Below are positions 22,528-36,400 of a stretch of 64,000 nt of DNA, in pieces. The notes under the pieces are model-generated. The model worked only from the letters and a program-made list of their open reading frames with translations, searched no databases and had not been told where the DNA came from. This stretch comes from Dromaius novaehollandiae. Its lineage: Eukaryota; Chordata; Aves; Casuariiformes; Dromaiidae. How positions within the stretch are numbered: the stretch's first letter is position 1; the number at the start of each line of letters is the position of its first letter. The position numbers and the translations under genes are program-made. Location of the stretch: the NCBI RefSeq assembly GCF_036370855.1, contig NC_088110.1, positions 20,393,501 through 20,457,500 on the forward strand, given 5' to 3'.

Positions 22528-23689
22528 AATGTGTGTTTTTTTCCTTGCTTTCTTTCATTTTCCTTCTCCGATGTGTTTTGGGTTTTGGAAGCATTTGTAA
22601 TTCAGGTTTGATTTCTCAGTAATTATACATTGCTTGAATTACTATTGAAAGATGCAAGATCTCTGCTATAAGCCAGTTGCTAGGAATGTAGAATCTCATA
22701 GCTCCCTGATTTACAATTACAACAAATTTGCTGTGTGTTATACAGTATTTTTTGCCTTTTAGGGAGGGTGGTTGGGGGGGAATCTTTCAAGTGTCTCGGC
22801 AGCAGCTGCAGCAGCAATATTTTCTGTCATATCAAATGCTGCAACTTTGATTTGCCTTTCCTCCGGCTTTTGCCGGGTAGTAGGCTTACAGGCTGTTACA
22901 GACAGCTCACATTATTTATTGCCTTTTTAAAAAAGGAAGGGGGGGGATATAGAAGAAAAATAAAATCAGACCTTGCAAAAGGTTCCCTTCCCCGCATGGT
23001 CTCTTGATAGATGTGTGATACTCTTAGTGACTTGCTATGTAGCCTTTCTCTTATTAAATGTAATAGATCCCCCTCTGCCAGAAAGCAGAGGAAAAAACAG
23101 CCAGCCTTAAAAACAGGGAGCTGCTAAAGCCCTGCTGCTGCTGTCAGTCAGGGGAAGGGACTTGCTGGGCTCTGACTTCTCAATTTCCCCTGGTTGCTCT
23201 TTCCCTCCCGCCAGCATCGCCGGGCTCACTTTTGAAAGCACCGAGAGGTTTGCGGCTCCTTTGTTGTTGTCCAGGATAGATGCGTCTCCTCGTGCCTTAG
23301 GAGCCCTGTAAACTCTTGCATTTAGTGACTGTGGCACCGGCATCCTGTGCCCTGAGCAGAGATTTAAAAAAGTTAATTCCTCTTTCACTTGGGATGGAGT
23401 GGTTTTGTTAACCCTTAGGGGGTCGGTAGGTGTTAGAGTGCCAAACTAGTGCTTGGGACACCAAGCCTGTGTGCTTGTTTGTGTGACAGCAATCTGCGGC
23501 AGGAATTTAGTCTGCTTTTCCAAAAGGGGATGATAAGGAGGGAGTAGTGAGGTTTTGCTGTTGGGAGAGCTTTAGTGCCGAAGGGAGACATGCCAAGAGC
23601 CTGTAAGTAGGAGGCAGCTGGATGAGCTGAACACAAATGCTGCAGATCAAAGCTAGGACACTTGGATCCTAGTTCAGCCGGATGAGGAG

Positions 23690-24240
23690 TGAAAGCAGGC
23701 GCCGGGTGCCTGGAGCTATGGGACAGTGGGTGATGGTGACGGGATCGCTGTGAGCAAGCCCGGCTCCAGGGAGTGTTATAAATGGGATTATTTGGGGCGG
23801 CAGGTCTCCCCTTAGCCGGGGTGAGTGCGGCCGCCCAGGGTCACAGGTGCAGTGCCTGGATGTGCTGGCGAGGGCGGTGGCTGAGGTGCCAGACCAGCAT
23901 GTGCCAGGGCCGGGTGCGGGGCTTCTAGCGGGGGCCCTCGCCGGTGGCCTGGGCTGGAGCTGGGGGACGGTGCAGGAGGGCTCTCTGGCAGGCTGCGAGC
24001 CAGGGGTCTGCTGAGGCCGGCCGCGGTGTGAGGGGATGCTGCTGTTCCTGGTGAGGGCTGACGGCTTTGGCAGGCTGGGAATGCCCCGGGGTGCTGGAGG
24101 AGAAGTGGAAGTGGGCTGAGACCCAAGCGTAGGCTGGGCTGCCAGCACAGGCAGCTGGGCTCGGGGAGCGCGGGTGCCTGGGGAGAGGGTGCAGCGGGGC
24201 CACAGAGGCAGCCTGTGGCCAGGCCACCCCAGTGCCCCGA
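23690..24240. promoter_or_regulatory. Intronic CpG island
   Basis: GC-rich, G-biased + strand with roughly 30 CpGs counted by eye over about 550 bp, against near absence on either side. Dense points include the GCGGCCGCC-type core near 23.83 kb, GGCCGGCCGCGG near 24.02 kb and GGGGAGCGCGGG near 24.16 kb. It begins about 1.2 kb downstream of the exon 1 donor. It may be the real unmethylated promoter-associated island, an alternative promoter, or an intronic enhancer. Long minus-strand frames here (up to 207 codons, rich in Pro, Ser and Ala) are GC-driven artefacts. Confidence 0.7.
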
Positions 24241-27200
24241 CCTCAGGCTTGAAACCTGCCCTCTGCTCTGCAAACCGCTTGGCTTTCTCCATGGGTTCAT
24301 GTCCTTTCTGTGTGTCTCTTCAAGCACGCCATACTGGATTAATAGGCTTGAGTTCAGATTTTCTTCAGCAGTCCCTTGTTGCAAAAGCAGTATGTCTGTG
24401 ATGGAGAAGGACAGATTTCTAAGGCCTATTAAACCATGTAGCTTCTGTTATTTTAAAATCAGTAGTTACTTGCAATCTTGCAAGGTGCTGTACACCTGAT
24501 CCTGAAAGCAATGCAAGAGTGTACTTTATTCTTAACTTGCAGCAGTAGCTCAGAGTTGAAGTTCTGACTTGTTGGGCTGAGATGAAGTTGTAGTGCTTTA
24601 ACATAGCTCTGTATTGAAGTGTTGAATGTGCACTCCACCGTCTTCATTAGCATACGTAGCTTTATTTGGCAATGCCTCTACCTGGTGACTTTACACATCC
24701 CCTAGTTGACTTCATAGATCATGTCGAAGTTAATTCATTAGGAAATGAACTTGACTTGTAATAAGGAAGGATATCCAAATCTCCTCTTGGGAGTGAGGTG
24801 GCTGAATGTTGCCATGTTAAGGTATGAATTACAGGTGATATAGCATGCCAGAGAAAAGGGAATTATTATATGCTCGTCAGCTTTTTCTTTGACACAACAC
24901 ATGCACAACTTTCATGTGACAGGAAAAGTAAACAGAAGAATGTGAGAAACAACATATTAAACAAATGCAGCCATCTGGCAGTGTAGTGGTTGTAACACAT
25001 TTTGCTAGGATTTTTTTGTGAGTTTTTGTTGTTGTTTTCTCTCTGTCAGCAGTAGCAATAATGGCTCCCATAATACAATGTTGGTGGAACTAGCAAAGCC
25101 CAATTTTGATAAAATGATGTCTAAGCAGCAGCAATCCAGTATTGCAATACTTTCTGTAGAAGTGGAGGAAAGGAAGATCTCCGTTTCAAAATAATGGTGG
25201 CAAAGTTTACAGTGTAGAGAAAGTCTGAGAAAATTACTGGGCTCATGAGAATATGAACTGACAAAAATTTAAATCTTGTAGGTATTTTTACTGAAAAGGT
25301 CATGGTCGTTGTTTTTCTTTTCTTGGTCTGCATTTGTGTGTGTTAAATATGGAAAAGCCTCCTTCTGAGGCATTAAAAGGAGGATGATGTTAATAGGGAG
25401 CTTCATACAAACGTACTTCATGAGCTGCTTTGTTGATGAAGGTTATACTAAACAGGTGGGTGATAAATGTTTGTTTTTCTCTCTGCTACAAAGATCTGGT
25501 CTGCCCTACTACTGATTGCTCGGTTTCCACTGAGGGGAAAACTGAACATTATTTTAACTGGAGCAGCTGAAGAAGATGATTCAAGGAACCCTTTAATTCA
25601 TAATCACCTTTAAAACTACAAAGCATATCTGTAAGATTCATATCTGTAATATATTCATTGATCTGAAGTTGACAAAAGCTGAGTGTAATCTGGTAGCTTG
25701 AATTGCATAGTTAACTATAAAGTATGCAGTTATCAGTAAATACCTACAGATTTCTTTAAAATCAAACATTCTTTCAGACTCTCCCCCAAAGGATATTTTC
25801 TAAAGTTTCCGTACAAAGTATTTATTTGTTCTAAAACAAAAATCGTTCAAAGGACTGCTTTTGTATGTTAATGCATTTCATGTAGTCGGATGAATCTAAC
25901 ATAAAACTTGTCAGTAAAGCACACAAGACAAGGGGGGGAAAAAATCAGTTTGATAGGTCTAACAACTCAAGTTCCACTGGGTGTAACTAAATGAATTGGA
26001 AAAAACTATGGACTTGTAAAAGTTTATCAATATAGTGAATAGAGAGATTTAGTCCCAGAACAGTTTCCCAAATACATAGCCCACATTGCTGCATTCTTAA
26101 GCTAGCCTTTATTTTTCAAATTTCTCCAGAAGAGGGCTCCATGCACAGCTCAAAAGTCAACACCAATATGTAAAAAGCAAGAGAAATTTATCAGCTTCAG
26201 GAAAAGAAAAATCTTGCTCACGCAAACTTGGCTGAAATAATATTAAAGGATTATGTTCAAGTTCTCACCAGACATTTCCCTCTTGTATCTTTTTGTTGTA
26301 GGTCTCTGTTTAAGACTGCTTATTATTTCAGAAGAAAGAGTTCTGCATATCTTGTGTCTATCTGAGCATTTTCAAAAAAGTTAAAGAAACTCCTCTGCCA
26401 ATTATTATGCAGAATTATTTGTATTGATGAACATGTTGTGATCCAGCTAACACTCTTGATCCTGGCTGTTTCAGGCCATTTTTTTGATGCTGCAGTCAAA
26501 AAGACCTTCCTCTTGCATATCTCATTTGAAAGATGTATCCACCAAAACACAGAGCTGTTCTAGAAGTTGTGCTGTGCTATTTGTCAAATGCTGCCTTGGA
26601 GGGAAGTATGGTCTCTGGTGAATAAGTATGACTTGTGGCAGTAGCTCTAACCTTTTTAAGCTGTGCTTACACAGGACCTGACCAGACTTCTTACTGATAA
26701 GGAAGGGAGACTTGATATGGCAGGTGAGAGGAAACTGGTCATGAAAATGCTGCTAGAGTTAGGGCATTGCAATTAAAACCACTTTGTTTACTAGTTGCAA
26801 TACTATCTTTCTATTCAACACGTAGCTCAGGCAATGTGTGTTGGGGCATGGATTCTGTTTCTGATGATCAGAAATGGAGAAGGCTTATTCTGTCACATGT
26901 AATGCTTGCGCTGCTGACCGTGGGGGATGCTGACTTGATTCTTAGTGACTTGTCAGCTAAGAAACAAGTATTTCTAAAAGGCATCTCTATAGATTAGTGC
27001 AACAGGAACTATTAGTACTCTGTAGAAACAACAGTGATGGCTATTCAAAGAGACATGAAACTCTGCCTTTTGCTTTTTTCCTATTAGTGATTGGTAAGTC
27101 AGTTTTTCCTATCCTTCTAATATGTAAGGGCAAGCTGGATAACAGAACTGCTTCAGCTATACTCTTCCTGCTTCATAGCTGAAGTCACATCTCTTATCTT

Positions 27201-30200
27201 TGGCTGCTGGATTGTACCCATGTGTCAGGATTTTGGTTTGGGTTTTGGAGTTCCTAGACCAGTTCAAGACTCTGGGGGAGGAGAGGGGCTTGAGGAAGAA
27301 ATGAGGCTAATGGGATTGTTTGAATAGTCTCTGGGAAATCACTACTTTGTTCTGCTTTGACAGATACTAGTGCCAAATTTTTTTTGTATAAGTCACCAGC
27401 ATTCTAGCCAGCAAAGTTTCCTTTGTGTGGGCAAAAGGACAATCAACACATCCCCACTGGGGAGGAGAGACAGAAAGAGAAGAGGATTTGCCTGCTGCTT
27501 GTTCGTTAGTGTTGACTCGTTATGTGGCCTGTGTTCTCTGTCAATGGGGTTCTTGAAAAGCCTTACTGTTTTGTGTGAAGGGAACTCATTTCCCCTACTA
27601 CCTCATACAATATTTTTGCACCATTAATTTTCTTGGCTAAATTAAAAAGGAGGAATTTAAAACTCAGTTGTTTGGAGTTGGTTAAAGCTGTTCTAAGAAC
27701 AGACTAAAATAAACATGAGCTATTGAGCAGGGTGTAGAAGAATCTCTTCAGCACATGGCAGTTCATCAGTATCTCTAACCACTTGGAAAAGCTGATTAAG
27801 GTGTTTAAATAACTTCTGATATCTGTGAATGTTCATTTATGGGTGGCTAATTGGTATCTTAAACAGGTCTTGTTTTTAAGGAGGTTTTAGGGAATCTCAA
27901 AACTGGACACCCATGAGCAGTTGGAATTTATAACAGCTTTTATTGCCTAAGCTTTCTCAGACTCCACTTGATAAAGGTGTCATTCCCAAAATTATCAGTG
28001 TTTGGTGGTGTTTTCAAACTAATAATAGCTCTCTTTTAGTCTGACCTCCTTTGTTCTGTTGCTGTCAACAGCTGATGTCTGGTATGTCATGAAGAGTAAG
28101 TAACTCTTGTATTTTTGAAACTTATGGGCTAATAGGAGTACAGACAGACTCTGTTTCCAAAAGTCTAAGCAAGTTTTTTTGGCAAATGAGTACTCATGGC
28201 AGATGGACCTTGCAGTACTTGTCTGTAACAAGGGCTCAGAATGCTGCAAACCGCAGTTACTAGGCCATCAAGCTGTCATGGTGCTGTTCTTCTGGCTGTA
28301 TGCAAAGAAATATGCATCAAGGTTGGTGGGAATTATAGGATTACTTCTTGAATTTAGGGTGTAAAAGATGCTCACTTGCAAACACCTATACCTGTAAGTT
28401 GTTCTCAGCTATTACTTACTACTTACACAAGTAGTATGCTGAAGTTTGTTGCTGTCCCTTCTTTCCCCTGCTCGGTGTGAGTGCTCCCTATCTGCTCCAC
28501 TGCAATGTCAGCAAGGTGAGCTGGACATGCCACTGAAGGATGCTGTATGTTAATGGCACTCCTCTGCATGGATAGTAACAAAATCCTGTGCAGGAGACAA
28601 ATAAGGTCTCATACGGCTGCAGATCAATCCATAGGATCCTTGCTAGTATGTTGAGTTTTGTTTGAATTGCCACAGAGCAAAAAGCATGCTAGAACATACT
28701 TAACATGCTGATAATGGCTCCTGTACTTTATAGACTCTTAATTTCTTTTCAGTGTCTTGGCATAACTTGGAATTGTAAGAAGTGTCTGTTCAAACTGTCT
28801 TTTAAGGATGACTCTCCTGAGCAGAGTCAAATGCAGAGAATTTTTGAACCCACTAAGAGTAAAATAAAGGCTGATGGCCTTTGCTAAAGTCACAGTATAT
28901 AGGCAGAAAGTCTAAGCTGCTCTAAATTCATTTAGATCCACTAGGGAGCTAGTGCAGTTTCTGTGAATTAGGAATAGGATCCATAGCTCATACAAGGATG
29001 GGGGGAAGAAAATCTAAGTTGTCCCCTCCCCCAGCCTATTTTAGTTCTCTTGGTATCGGGTGGTCTTTAAAGTGGGACAGGCACATTCTGACTTTGAGCC
29101 AACTACTAGTAATGGCTTAGAAACACAAAACCCTGGAACAGTTTCCCCCAAATCTCCCATCTTTCCCTGACAAACTTGCTGGCTTTGAGCACCAAATAAG
29201 GTGTTTGCAGTCATGTCTCTAGAGACAGCCCTCTGTTTTCCCTGAGGGACCACGCTTTATCAAACTACATCAAAATCTGAGAGCTGAACATACAGCTGCT
29301 GTAGAGTTGACAAAGCAGGAAATCCAAAGCATCTGGTGCTTTGCCATCTAAGTGAAAGGAGATGGAATTGGCGGTTTGAATCCGATGGGCCTTTCCTCCC
29401 AGTTAAGCCCATTGTTTCCCAGCTCTATTGGAGGAAGCTGAGTAACTCTGGCTGCTCCACGTGCTAGGAATGGTTATCTCAGCTGCAAATTTGAGGGGCT
29501 TAGTACAGTTGGGTAACTCTGGCTGAGTGGAAACACATTCAGTTTGGCTTTTTGCCAAGATAAGATCATTGGTCTTAAGTGCTAGAAAGTTGTGGATATT
29601 ATCTACCATCCTTACTGAGGTGAAATGCAAAAGAGAAAACTGTGGGTAAAGATAAATGAGAATTAAGTTAAATAGAACAGTGCATGAAATCAGTTTGCAC
29701 TATCAGACACTTTTATTAGCATGCTACCTGAAGGTTGCATTTGTTGTCAGTCCAGGTGGTTTTACTATTTTCCAGCCAGAATGTCTTGTTTTCATAATTG
29801 ATGATCTGATTGAGCTAACTGAGGCTCTGAACTCTATATGAATTTTGACTTGTGCATATCAATAATCTTATTAATCTACTGATATAAAGCTCTGACCTGA
29901 ATACCAAAATAGGCCAGTATTTGACCACCTTTCATTATTTTTTTCTGCAATTATATTACTGTGTATTACTCAGTGGGATGAAAGTGCAAGGATGGCTGCT
30001 GAATTCTAGCATAAGTGCACTTTTTTTGCACCCATCTGCAGTATTCTTCTTCTGAGTAGATAAGCGACTGACATTTGTTTCCATTTTTGGGATCATTATT
30101 TTGTTCTGCTCTTCATAATTAAAAGGTCTTATTCAAAAATGATTAAGCAGAGCACAATCTCCAGGTTTTAAATGTCATCAGTAGTTTTCCCTAATTGTTG

Positions 30201-33200
30201 GATCTATGCAGCTTGGCTATCAATGCGGGAGTGTAGCATTCTGTGCAGCGGTGGTACTGATTATTGCAATCTAGCAGAGCAGCAGCTTTTGAAATCTGAA
30301 TTTCAGATTCAGCATGTTACCAGGAAATGAGGTAAGGATGTACTGCTATGCTGGCAATAAAGTATGACACTCTTGTATCTTACGAAAGTGACTTCTGGTC
30401 CTGCATATCTCAACTTCAGTTTTCTGAGTTTGCAGCAGTAAAATGCTGTTGCTCATGCTGACAGGGGAACAGGTCCTCAGCTGGCATGGATTGATCACAC
30501 TGCCCTGCTTTGCATTAGCTAGGTGCCATCAGTGCCATGTGTATTTCTACAGTGTACATATTGGGAGGTTTACATGGCTTCTATTACTATTATAATCTGA
30601 GCACCTTGCAAATGGTAATGAATTTATCCTTGCTTCCCTAAAATAAATGCTGAGTTACGACAGGAACATTATTCTGAAATGGGAGACAGCCTCCAACATG
30701 TGCCTGTTCCGATGACTTTAGTTCTATTATGTTAGTTGAGTAATCATGTAGGCTGCTGTCACTCTTGCTGCTATATATTGATTCAGCAGTGACAGTTCAT
30801 TGTACTATCCAAAGATTAAATCTCATTGGTGGGAGCCCAGAATAAATCCAGTCTTCAGGCCAATGAAATGGGTTTATATATTTTTTTAATAATTCTGCTG
30901 AACTCTCAAGAACATAGTTCTTTGAACAAATCATAACCATGTAGCACTGTTCAGTTGATAACAGTTTTTATTTCCATACAGTAGAAACTTTAGTCAACAA
31001 TAACTGTCCAGAACTTCTCTAGGTATTAGGAAAATGGAGTGTGTTTATAACTGAGGCTTACAGGATGGCTGCTGACAGAATGGTCTGCTGGAACGGAGGA
31101 GGAGGAAGAGGATGGGGCTGGCAGTGCCATACACTCACAGCATCTGGGGCCAGAGCAGACTAGGGCAGGCAGCAGCAGGTGATAGACAACCAGATATGCT
31201 TCCAGGGTTTGGGTAGAGGAGAGGTGTCAGATGATTTGTACCCCAACATGAGACCTACCCCCAACAGCATGGTATTCCCCCACCATGTCTGTTTGCTGAT
31301 AAATGTTCCCATCCCTTGGAGCAGAGGAGGGGGAGGAAGAGCTGCTGCCTGAAGCCTGGGCTGCTCTGGTAGTTGAGCTGCTTGGTAGTGGCTGCTCCAG
31401 CCCTATGCTCAGCTCCTGGAAGCGTGATGTTGCTATCAGAATTGTTAGCAAGATGCACCTAAATGCTGGACCTCCTTTTTGGAATTGGTGTTGGGGTGTG
31501 GGAGGGGAGCCCAAAACATGGGAGTCTGTAGACTTGCATGGATTATTAAAAGCTAACGTCTGACTTTGTGGAACAGCAGCCTCTCCCCAGTTGCTAATGT
31601 CCCTCAGGGATAAGGATTGTTGTCTTGCACTTGCTTCTCCAGAACATTATTTTCAATGCTTTTGTTCCTTCTTGAGTCAAAGGCATACAAGTGTAGCATC
31701 TATTTTTTGTCTTCTGTGCGTGGGAACCAAACATTGATTATGGATGGCTGAATGAGTCTGGATAAAATAGAAACCAACTCGATTCTCTGCCAGAATTCAT
31801 GCTGAACCTGAACAAAAGCTTTTTTCCAACTTGTTCTTGACTTCTGGGTTTCTCTCTGCTCTGTTTGTGGAGTCTAGCTGGGATGTGAAGCAAGCAAATG
31901 TGATCATGCACAGCATGAGCAGTTCTCCCTTCCTTACCTTCAGGCTGACTGGGAGCATCAGAATATATGTAATTTCCTTGTTCAAATTACTCTTCTCTGT
32001 GCCATTTTATCTGGTCCAAGAAATTCAGATAGTCTCAGAATGCTTTTAGTTCTTCTGTTCAAACTTTTCTGCAGAGTGTCTAGCTACTGGGGAAAAAATG
32101 GCCACTTAAAGACAAGTTAAAACACCTCCCAGGATGAATTATTTTTACTATGGACTTCACTAAGCCCTTTTTGAAGTCTGTGGAAAGTCCCTCCCTGTTG
32201 TTTTTCTTGGTGCTTATAACATTTGTTGGATGTATTTTTTGCTGATAGATTAGAAGATGGAGGGGGTTTTCCAGCTGCACAAAGGAAGAAAATGTTGCTA
32301 AGGAAAGTCACATTTCTAGAGTATGTTTTGTAGGTCCTGGGTGTTTTCACTGGGTAGTCTGCAGACTGCCTAGAATTACTTCAGTATTAAATGCTGACCT
32401 TTAATGTGGTAGGCAAACATGAGCTTTTTACTATTATTACTTTTGTATCTGGCCCAAGTCTTGTGCATTTTTTTGTTGTCCTAATATGAACTAAAAAAGT
32501 GCTGCTGCAGCTGAAAAGCTTTCTAAACAACACAAGCATTAAGAGCTTTTTCAAGGAAGGATGAAGAGTGGGTTTGGGCATGCCTTTGTCCCCATAGGAA
32601 GCAGAGATGTTAGGCAAAGAACTTCTCCCATTTCATATACCCTAGGACTTTGTTCTCTTATGGCCTGGCTCCTTCCTCCCCCATTCTTCTAAGGTAGTCC
32701 AGTTTTAGCTGCAAACATGGAAAGGACAATTTAACCTAGCTCCAAGTTTCCTGTCTGCCCTATTAAAGGTTTAAAGTTGTTGAGCTCCTAATGCCAGAAG
32801 TACCAGCACAGTTATTTAGTAATAACTTGCTGACACAGCTGCTCAATTTCTTGTCCCTTTCCTTATGCTGACAAAGGAATATGAGAAAGAAGATCAAACC
32901 TGAACACACCAAACTGGAAGGGAAAATGGAACAATAGAAGAGAAAGCTAAACAGAATTCAATGCCTTGTAATCTTTTTGCAGCTTCTAGGACTTCAGAAA
33001 TAGCCTTTTATGTTTCTGCTATGCTTAATGGATATGCACTAGAATAGAGCTCAGAGTCCAGTCTGACTCTACATGTTACTGAGTACACAGAAATCCAGGA
33101 ATCTTGTTTGTGAGTTTAGGCTGAGACTTATGTGTAGAGCCTGTTCTCATACCTGGGTCTGAACTTGCTGGCATCAAGGAACAGCAGTACTTTACTCCAG

Positions 33201-33475
33201 TTTTATAGCATGCTGGTGTATGAAGGCAGGCAGTTTAATCCTCTGTGAACTCTCTATCTGTTCCCAGGCTCCACGTGTTCATTAGCTGCCCAGCCACAGA
33301 ATGTGCTTCTCTTCTACATTTTATGTTTTGGTGGGACTTTATTATCATTTGCTGTATGTCTTAATGGATGAGATCTCTGTATGCTGCTTTGATGCTGTTC
33401 ATGGTCACGAAATCCATTGTACTGATGCTTTGGGACACTTGTTATGGGCACAGATGAAATAAAACTTAGCTTCTT
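24241..33475. other. Intron 1 sequence without recognised elements
   Basis: AT-leaning unique-looking DNA. A purine tract (GGAGGAGGAAGAGGAT) lies at about 31.10 kb. No exon, transposon or RNA gene was recognised. Confidence 0.45.
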
Positions 33476-33489
33476 CCCCCCCCCCCCCC
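33476..33489. repeat. Poly(C) run, 14 nt
   Basis: Simple C homopolymer; the exact length is error-prone. Confidence 0.92.
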
Positions 33490-36400
33490 AGAGTAGGTGG
33501 TATTTGTTGGTGGAATGAGTTTTGTAGGCCAGCTGTTACATGCTCCAAAGTTTTGTAAGGCCTGCTCAGGCACTGTTAAGTGATTTCCTCCAAGCCTCCC
33601 ACCTCTGCTAATACATCATTCGTAAGGAGACTTACCCCTTCCTCTTATTTTTTGACCTCTCAAGCCATCTGAAGAGCAAAGATTAGAGGGAAGAGGACCT
33701 GGCTTCAGGCAGGCTGGCAAGGTAGCCATTAGTTTTCTGCAGGTCGTCTGTGCTTCAAGCAGAAACAACCCTCTTCTGACAACGGAGCATGCAGTTCACA
33801 TGCACTGAATCTGCTTCTAGTACTGTATTTCTGTGGTGTTTGTATGACTCACTCATCTGGCAGTGCTAGCATTTAAGCACTGATAAAGAGGAGAACACAG
33901 CAGTGCAAATATCTGACCTTTAAATATAGTGAAAAGAAATAAAACAACAACAAAGAAAAATAGTTACTCTACACATAGAAGAAACTGCAAAGACTGCAAA
34001 CTAGCATTCTTTCTACTTTCTGCTTCGGGAGACTGAGTTGTGCAGGGGCTTCTAGACCCAAGATCCACTATTTTGCACCTGCTATTAACATAGAAATGTG
34101 TGTGGGGTTGTCCTTATAAGCCATATTAGAGCAGAGGTTCAAGTCAGCTTTGTTTTCTTCAGTTCAGGGGTTGCCCTCTAGTTCAGAGGAGCTATGTCTT
34201 AAAGTTTTTACTGTTTGGAAAGTTATGCCTGTATAATCGGCATTCTGGGTCTTGAATCACTTGCCTGATGGGCAGGAGTCTGTATTGCAAGAGTAAAGTA
34301 TCACTGCAAGTGTCACTTTAATTCAGAACTGCTGATAGTTTTCTCCCAGATCTCTGGGCTGAAGTCCCATCTCTACTGCTCGGTGAAGGGTGGTGCAGGA
34401 GCCTCTGATCTGGCACTGACCCAGAGCTGTAAAACTAGAAGACTTGTGCGGCTCCCAAGCTAGCTCGCAGCCTTTATTAGCAGCTCCTCTTAATGCTGCT
34501 TTGAGCAGCTTTAAGGAGCAAGTAATTCCACGGGTGCTTTGCCGAGTAAGCGTACCTGCGCAGTTAGCGCTGCTCTGGGCTCGCTGCGGGGTTTAGCCTT
34601 GCCCTGAACTAACCCCTCCTAGAAGGGATGGGCTTTTAAATAGCACAGAGACGGAGTCAGGGCATGCCGGGCAGGCTGTGCTGCCACTCCCAGGCCCTGA
34701 CTAGTCCTGTGGAGCATGCATGGTTTTGAATATGGCTCAAACTACAGTGAGAATTGAAATTTCCCTGCCTTTTCCTAGTAAAACTTGTTGATTTGTGAGC
34801 ACATTCCTTTGCTTTAAAAGCAGAGGAAGTACACTCGGTGCCCCTCTCCCAGCCTGCGAGCAAGAGCTGTACAGGGTGTGCAGGGGTTTGTGCCAAGCTT
34901 TGGGAGTGGAGGTGGTTTTTCAGCAAAGCAAGCAGGGTAAATTTTTTCTCTTAAGTCCCTTTGGGAAGGGAAGGAAGGCTATGCAACAGCTGGGGTAGAG
35001 GGTGTCTTCAGTCTGGCATTTCTATACCTACTTTTGCACTTAGTACATTGGAATCAGCTTGAGATGCAAAAAAAAATCCTGCTCAACTGAAAACAATAGC
35101 ACTTCTATTTAAGGTATCCTGCTCATCAACATGTGCTGGTCAAGTCCACTGCAGGAAGGAGAAACTTTCCCTGCTCATCCCACGTATTTCCTGGTTCCCT
35201 GTGCAGTTGCTCTCTGTGGCTGTGGTTACATGGATTTCATTAATAGCAAATCTGGAGCAATCTGCTTAAATAATCAGCATGTCTCTTAATTTCCCGTCTT
35301 CTGTACATTTTGTTGTGAATTGGTGAACTATTTGAACAGCTTGCTATGTTAGCAGCTGCAAACAAATCTCCCTGGTTTTGTTCAGTGCTGGCGGCAAGGC
35401 TTCTTGCTGAAGCAGGGCTGCCGGACCAGAAGGCTGGTAGTGCTCGGGGGGGCCGGGAGGCAGGAGGGTGTGCCTGCAGCCCGGCGGGGAGGGGTCCCTC
35501 GGTATTCTGTCTTGGTAACTTGTAATTAGCCCCTGGGATAAGCACTAGCACATGCAACTTTGTCTTCTCCAGGCAAGGTCTTTAACTGTTTGCAAGGTTA
35601 TGCTCCTTTTAGCTTAGCCTCCTGGCCAAGAGCATTTTGTTTGTGAAGCTGCCCAGCTTTGGCTGGGAACTTTCTTAAGAAATAGTTGCAGGTTCATATG
35701 TTCCCTTGTTGAGGAGGGTCTCGAAGCTGGGTCTTCACCTTCCTGGGGGTGTACTGCCCCAGAAAAGTCTGTGGGCTGTCTTCAGAGCCTCTCCCATCAG
35801 ACTGTTTCTTTAAGAATCTGAACTGCAGAGCAACGTCTTTTCCCACCAGCCATGTGCATAAAATTCTCTTGGCTTGGATAAGTTTGGTGGCAACCTTGTC
35901 GTCGTACCAAATATAGCATAAATACTGACGAGGCTTCCAGGCAGCGGTGGCTGGAGTGACCTAGGCAGTAAATGCCTGAGATGGTGACAAAGTTGCTTCT
36001 GATTTCAGTACTCAGTACTGAAGCAGATGCACAAATGGACCCAGGAGGAGAGGGTGGCTCGTTGCTCCGTCCCTTGCCCCGTTTCTGTCTGGACCCCCTC
36101 CCTCGAGCTGCTTGTTGCCTTGCAGCTGCTGGCAGTACCCCGTGGGATGGGAGCCCACGCCTGGCGTCGGGCATTGCCGCTGGCCAAGGGTAGGGATAAC
36201 TGCGCTCGCAGCGCTTGGAGCTTTGCTTTTCTCTTAACAGCCTCATCCTTCTTGAGCATCTTGATTTCAAGTATCTGTTGAAGCACTGTAAACGGATTTC
36301 CTTCAGTTCTGCAGCACTACGTGCTCTGCTGCAATATATTTTGTCTACTTTAAAGCTGCTAGTGATTCATCAGTTTACAGTTCCAAAAACCAATTCCAAA

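Noticed and set aside
24036..24050. ATGCTGCTGTTCCTG then GTGAGG as an alternative signal-peptide exon
   Set aside because: Only five codons before a plausible donor, inside a G-rich CpG island where such matches are frequent. No supporting acceptor or conservation could be assessed.
23669..24384. Minus-strand ORFs of 207, 190 and 100 codons
   Set aside because: Pro/Ser/Ala/Arg-rich translations in several overlapping frames of a CpG island, typical of GC-driven chance ORFs.
35797..36286. 157-codon minus-strand ORF and overlapping frames
   Set aside because: Open in several frames on both strands, GC-rich patch, no homology recognised.
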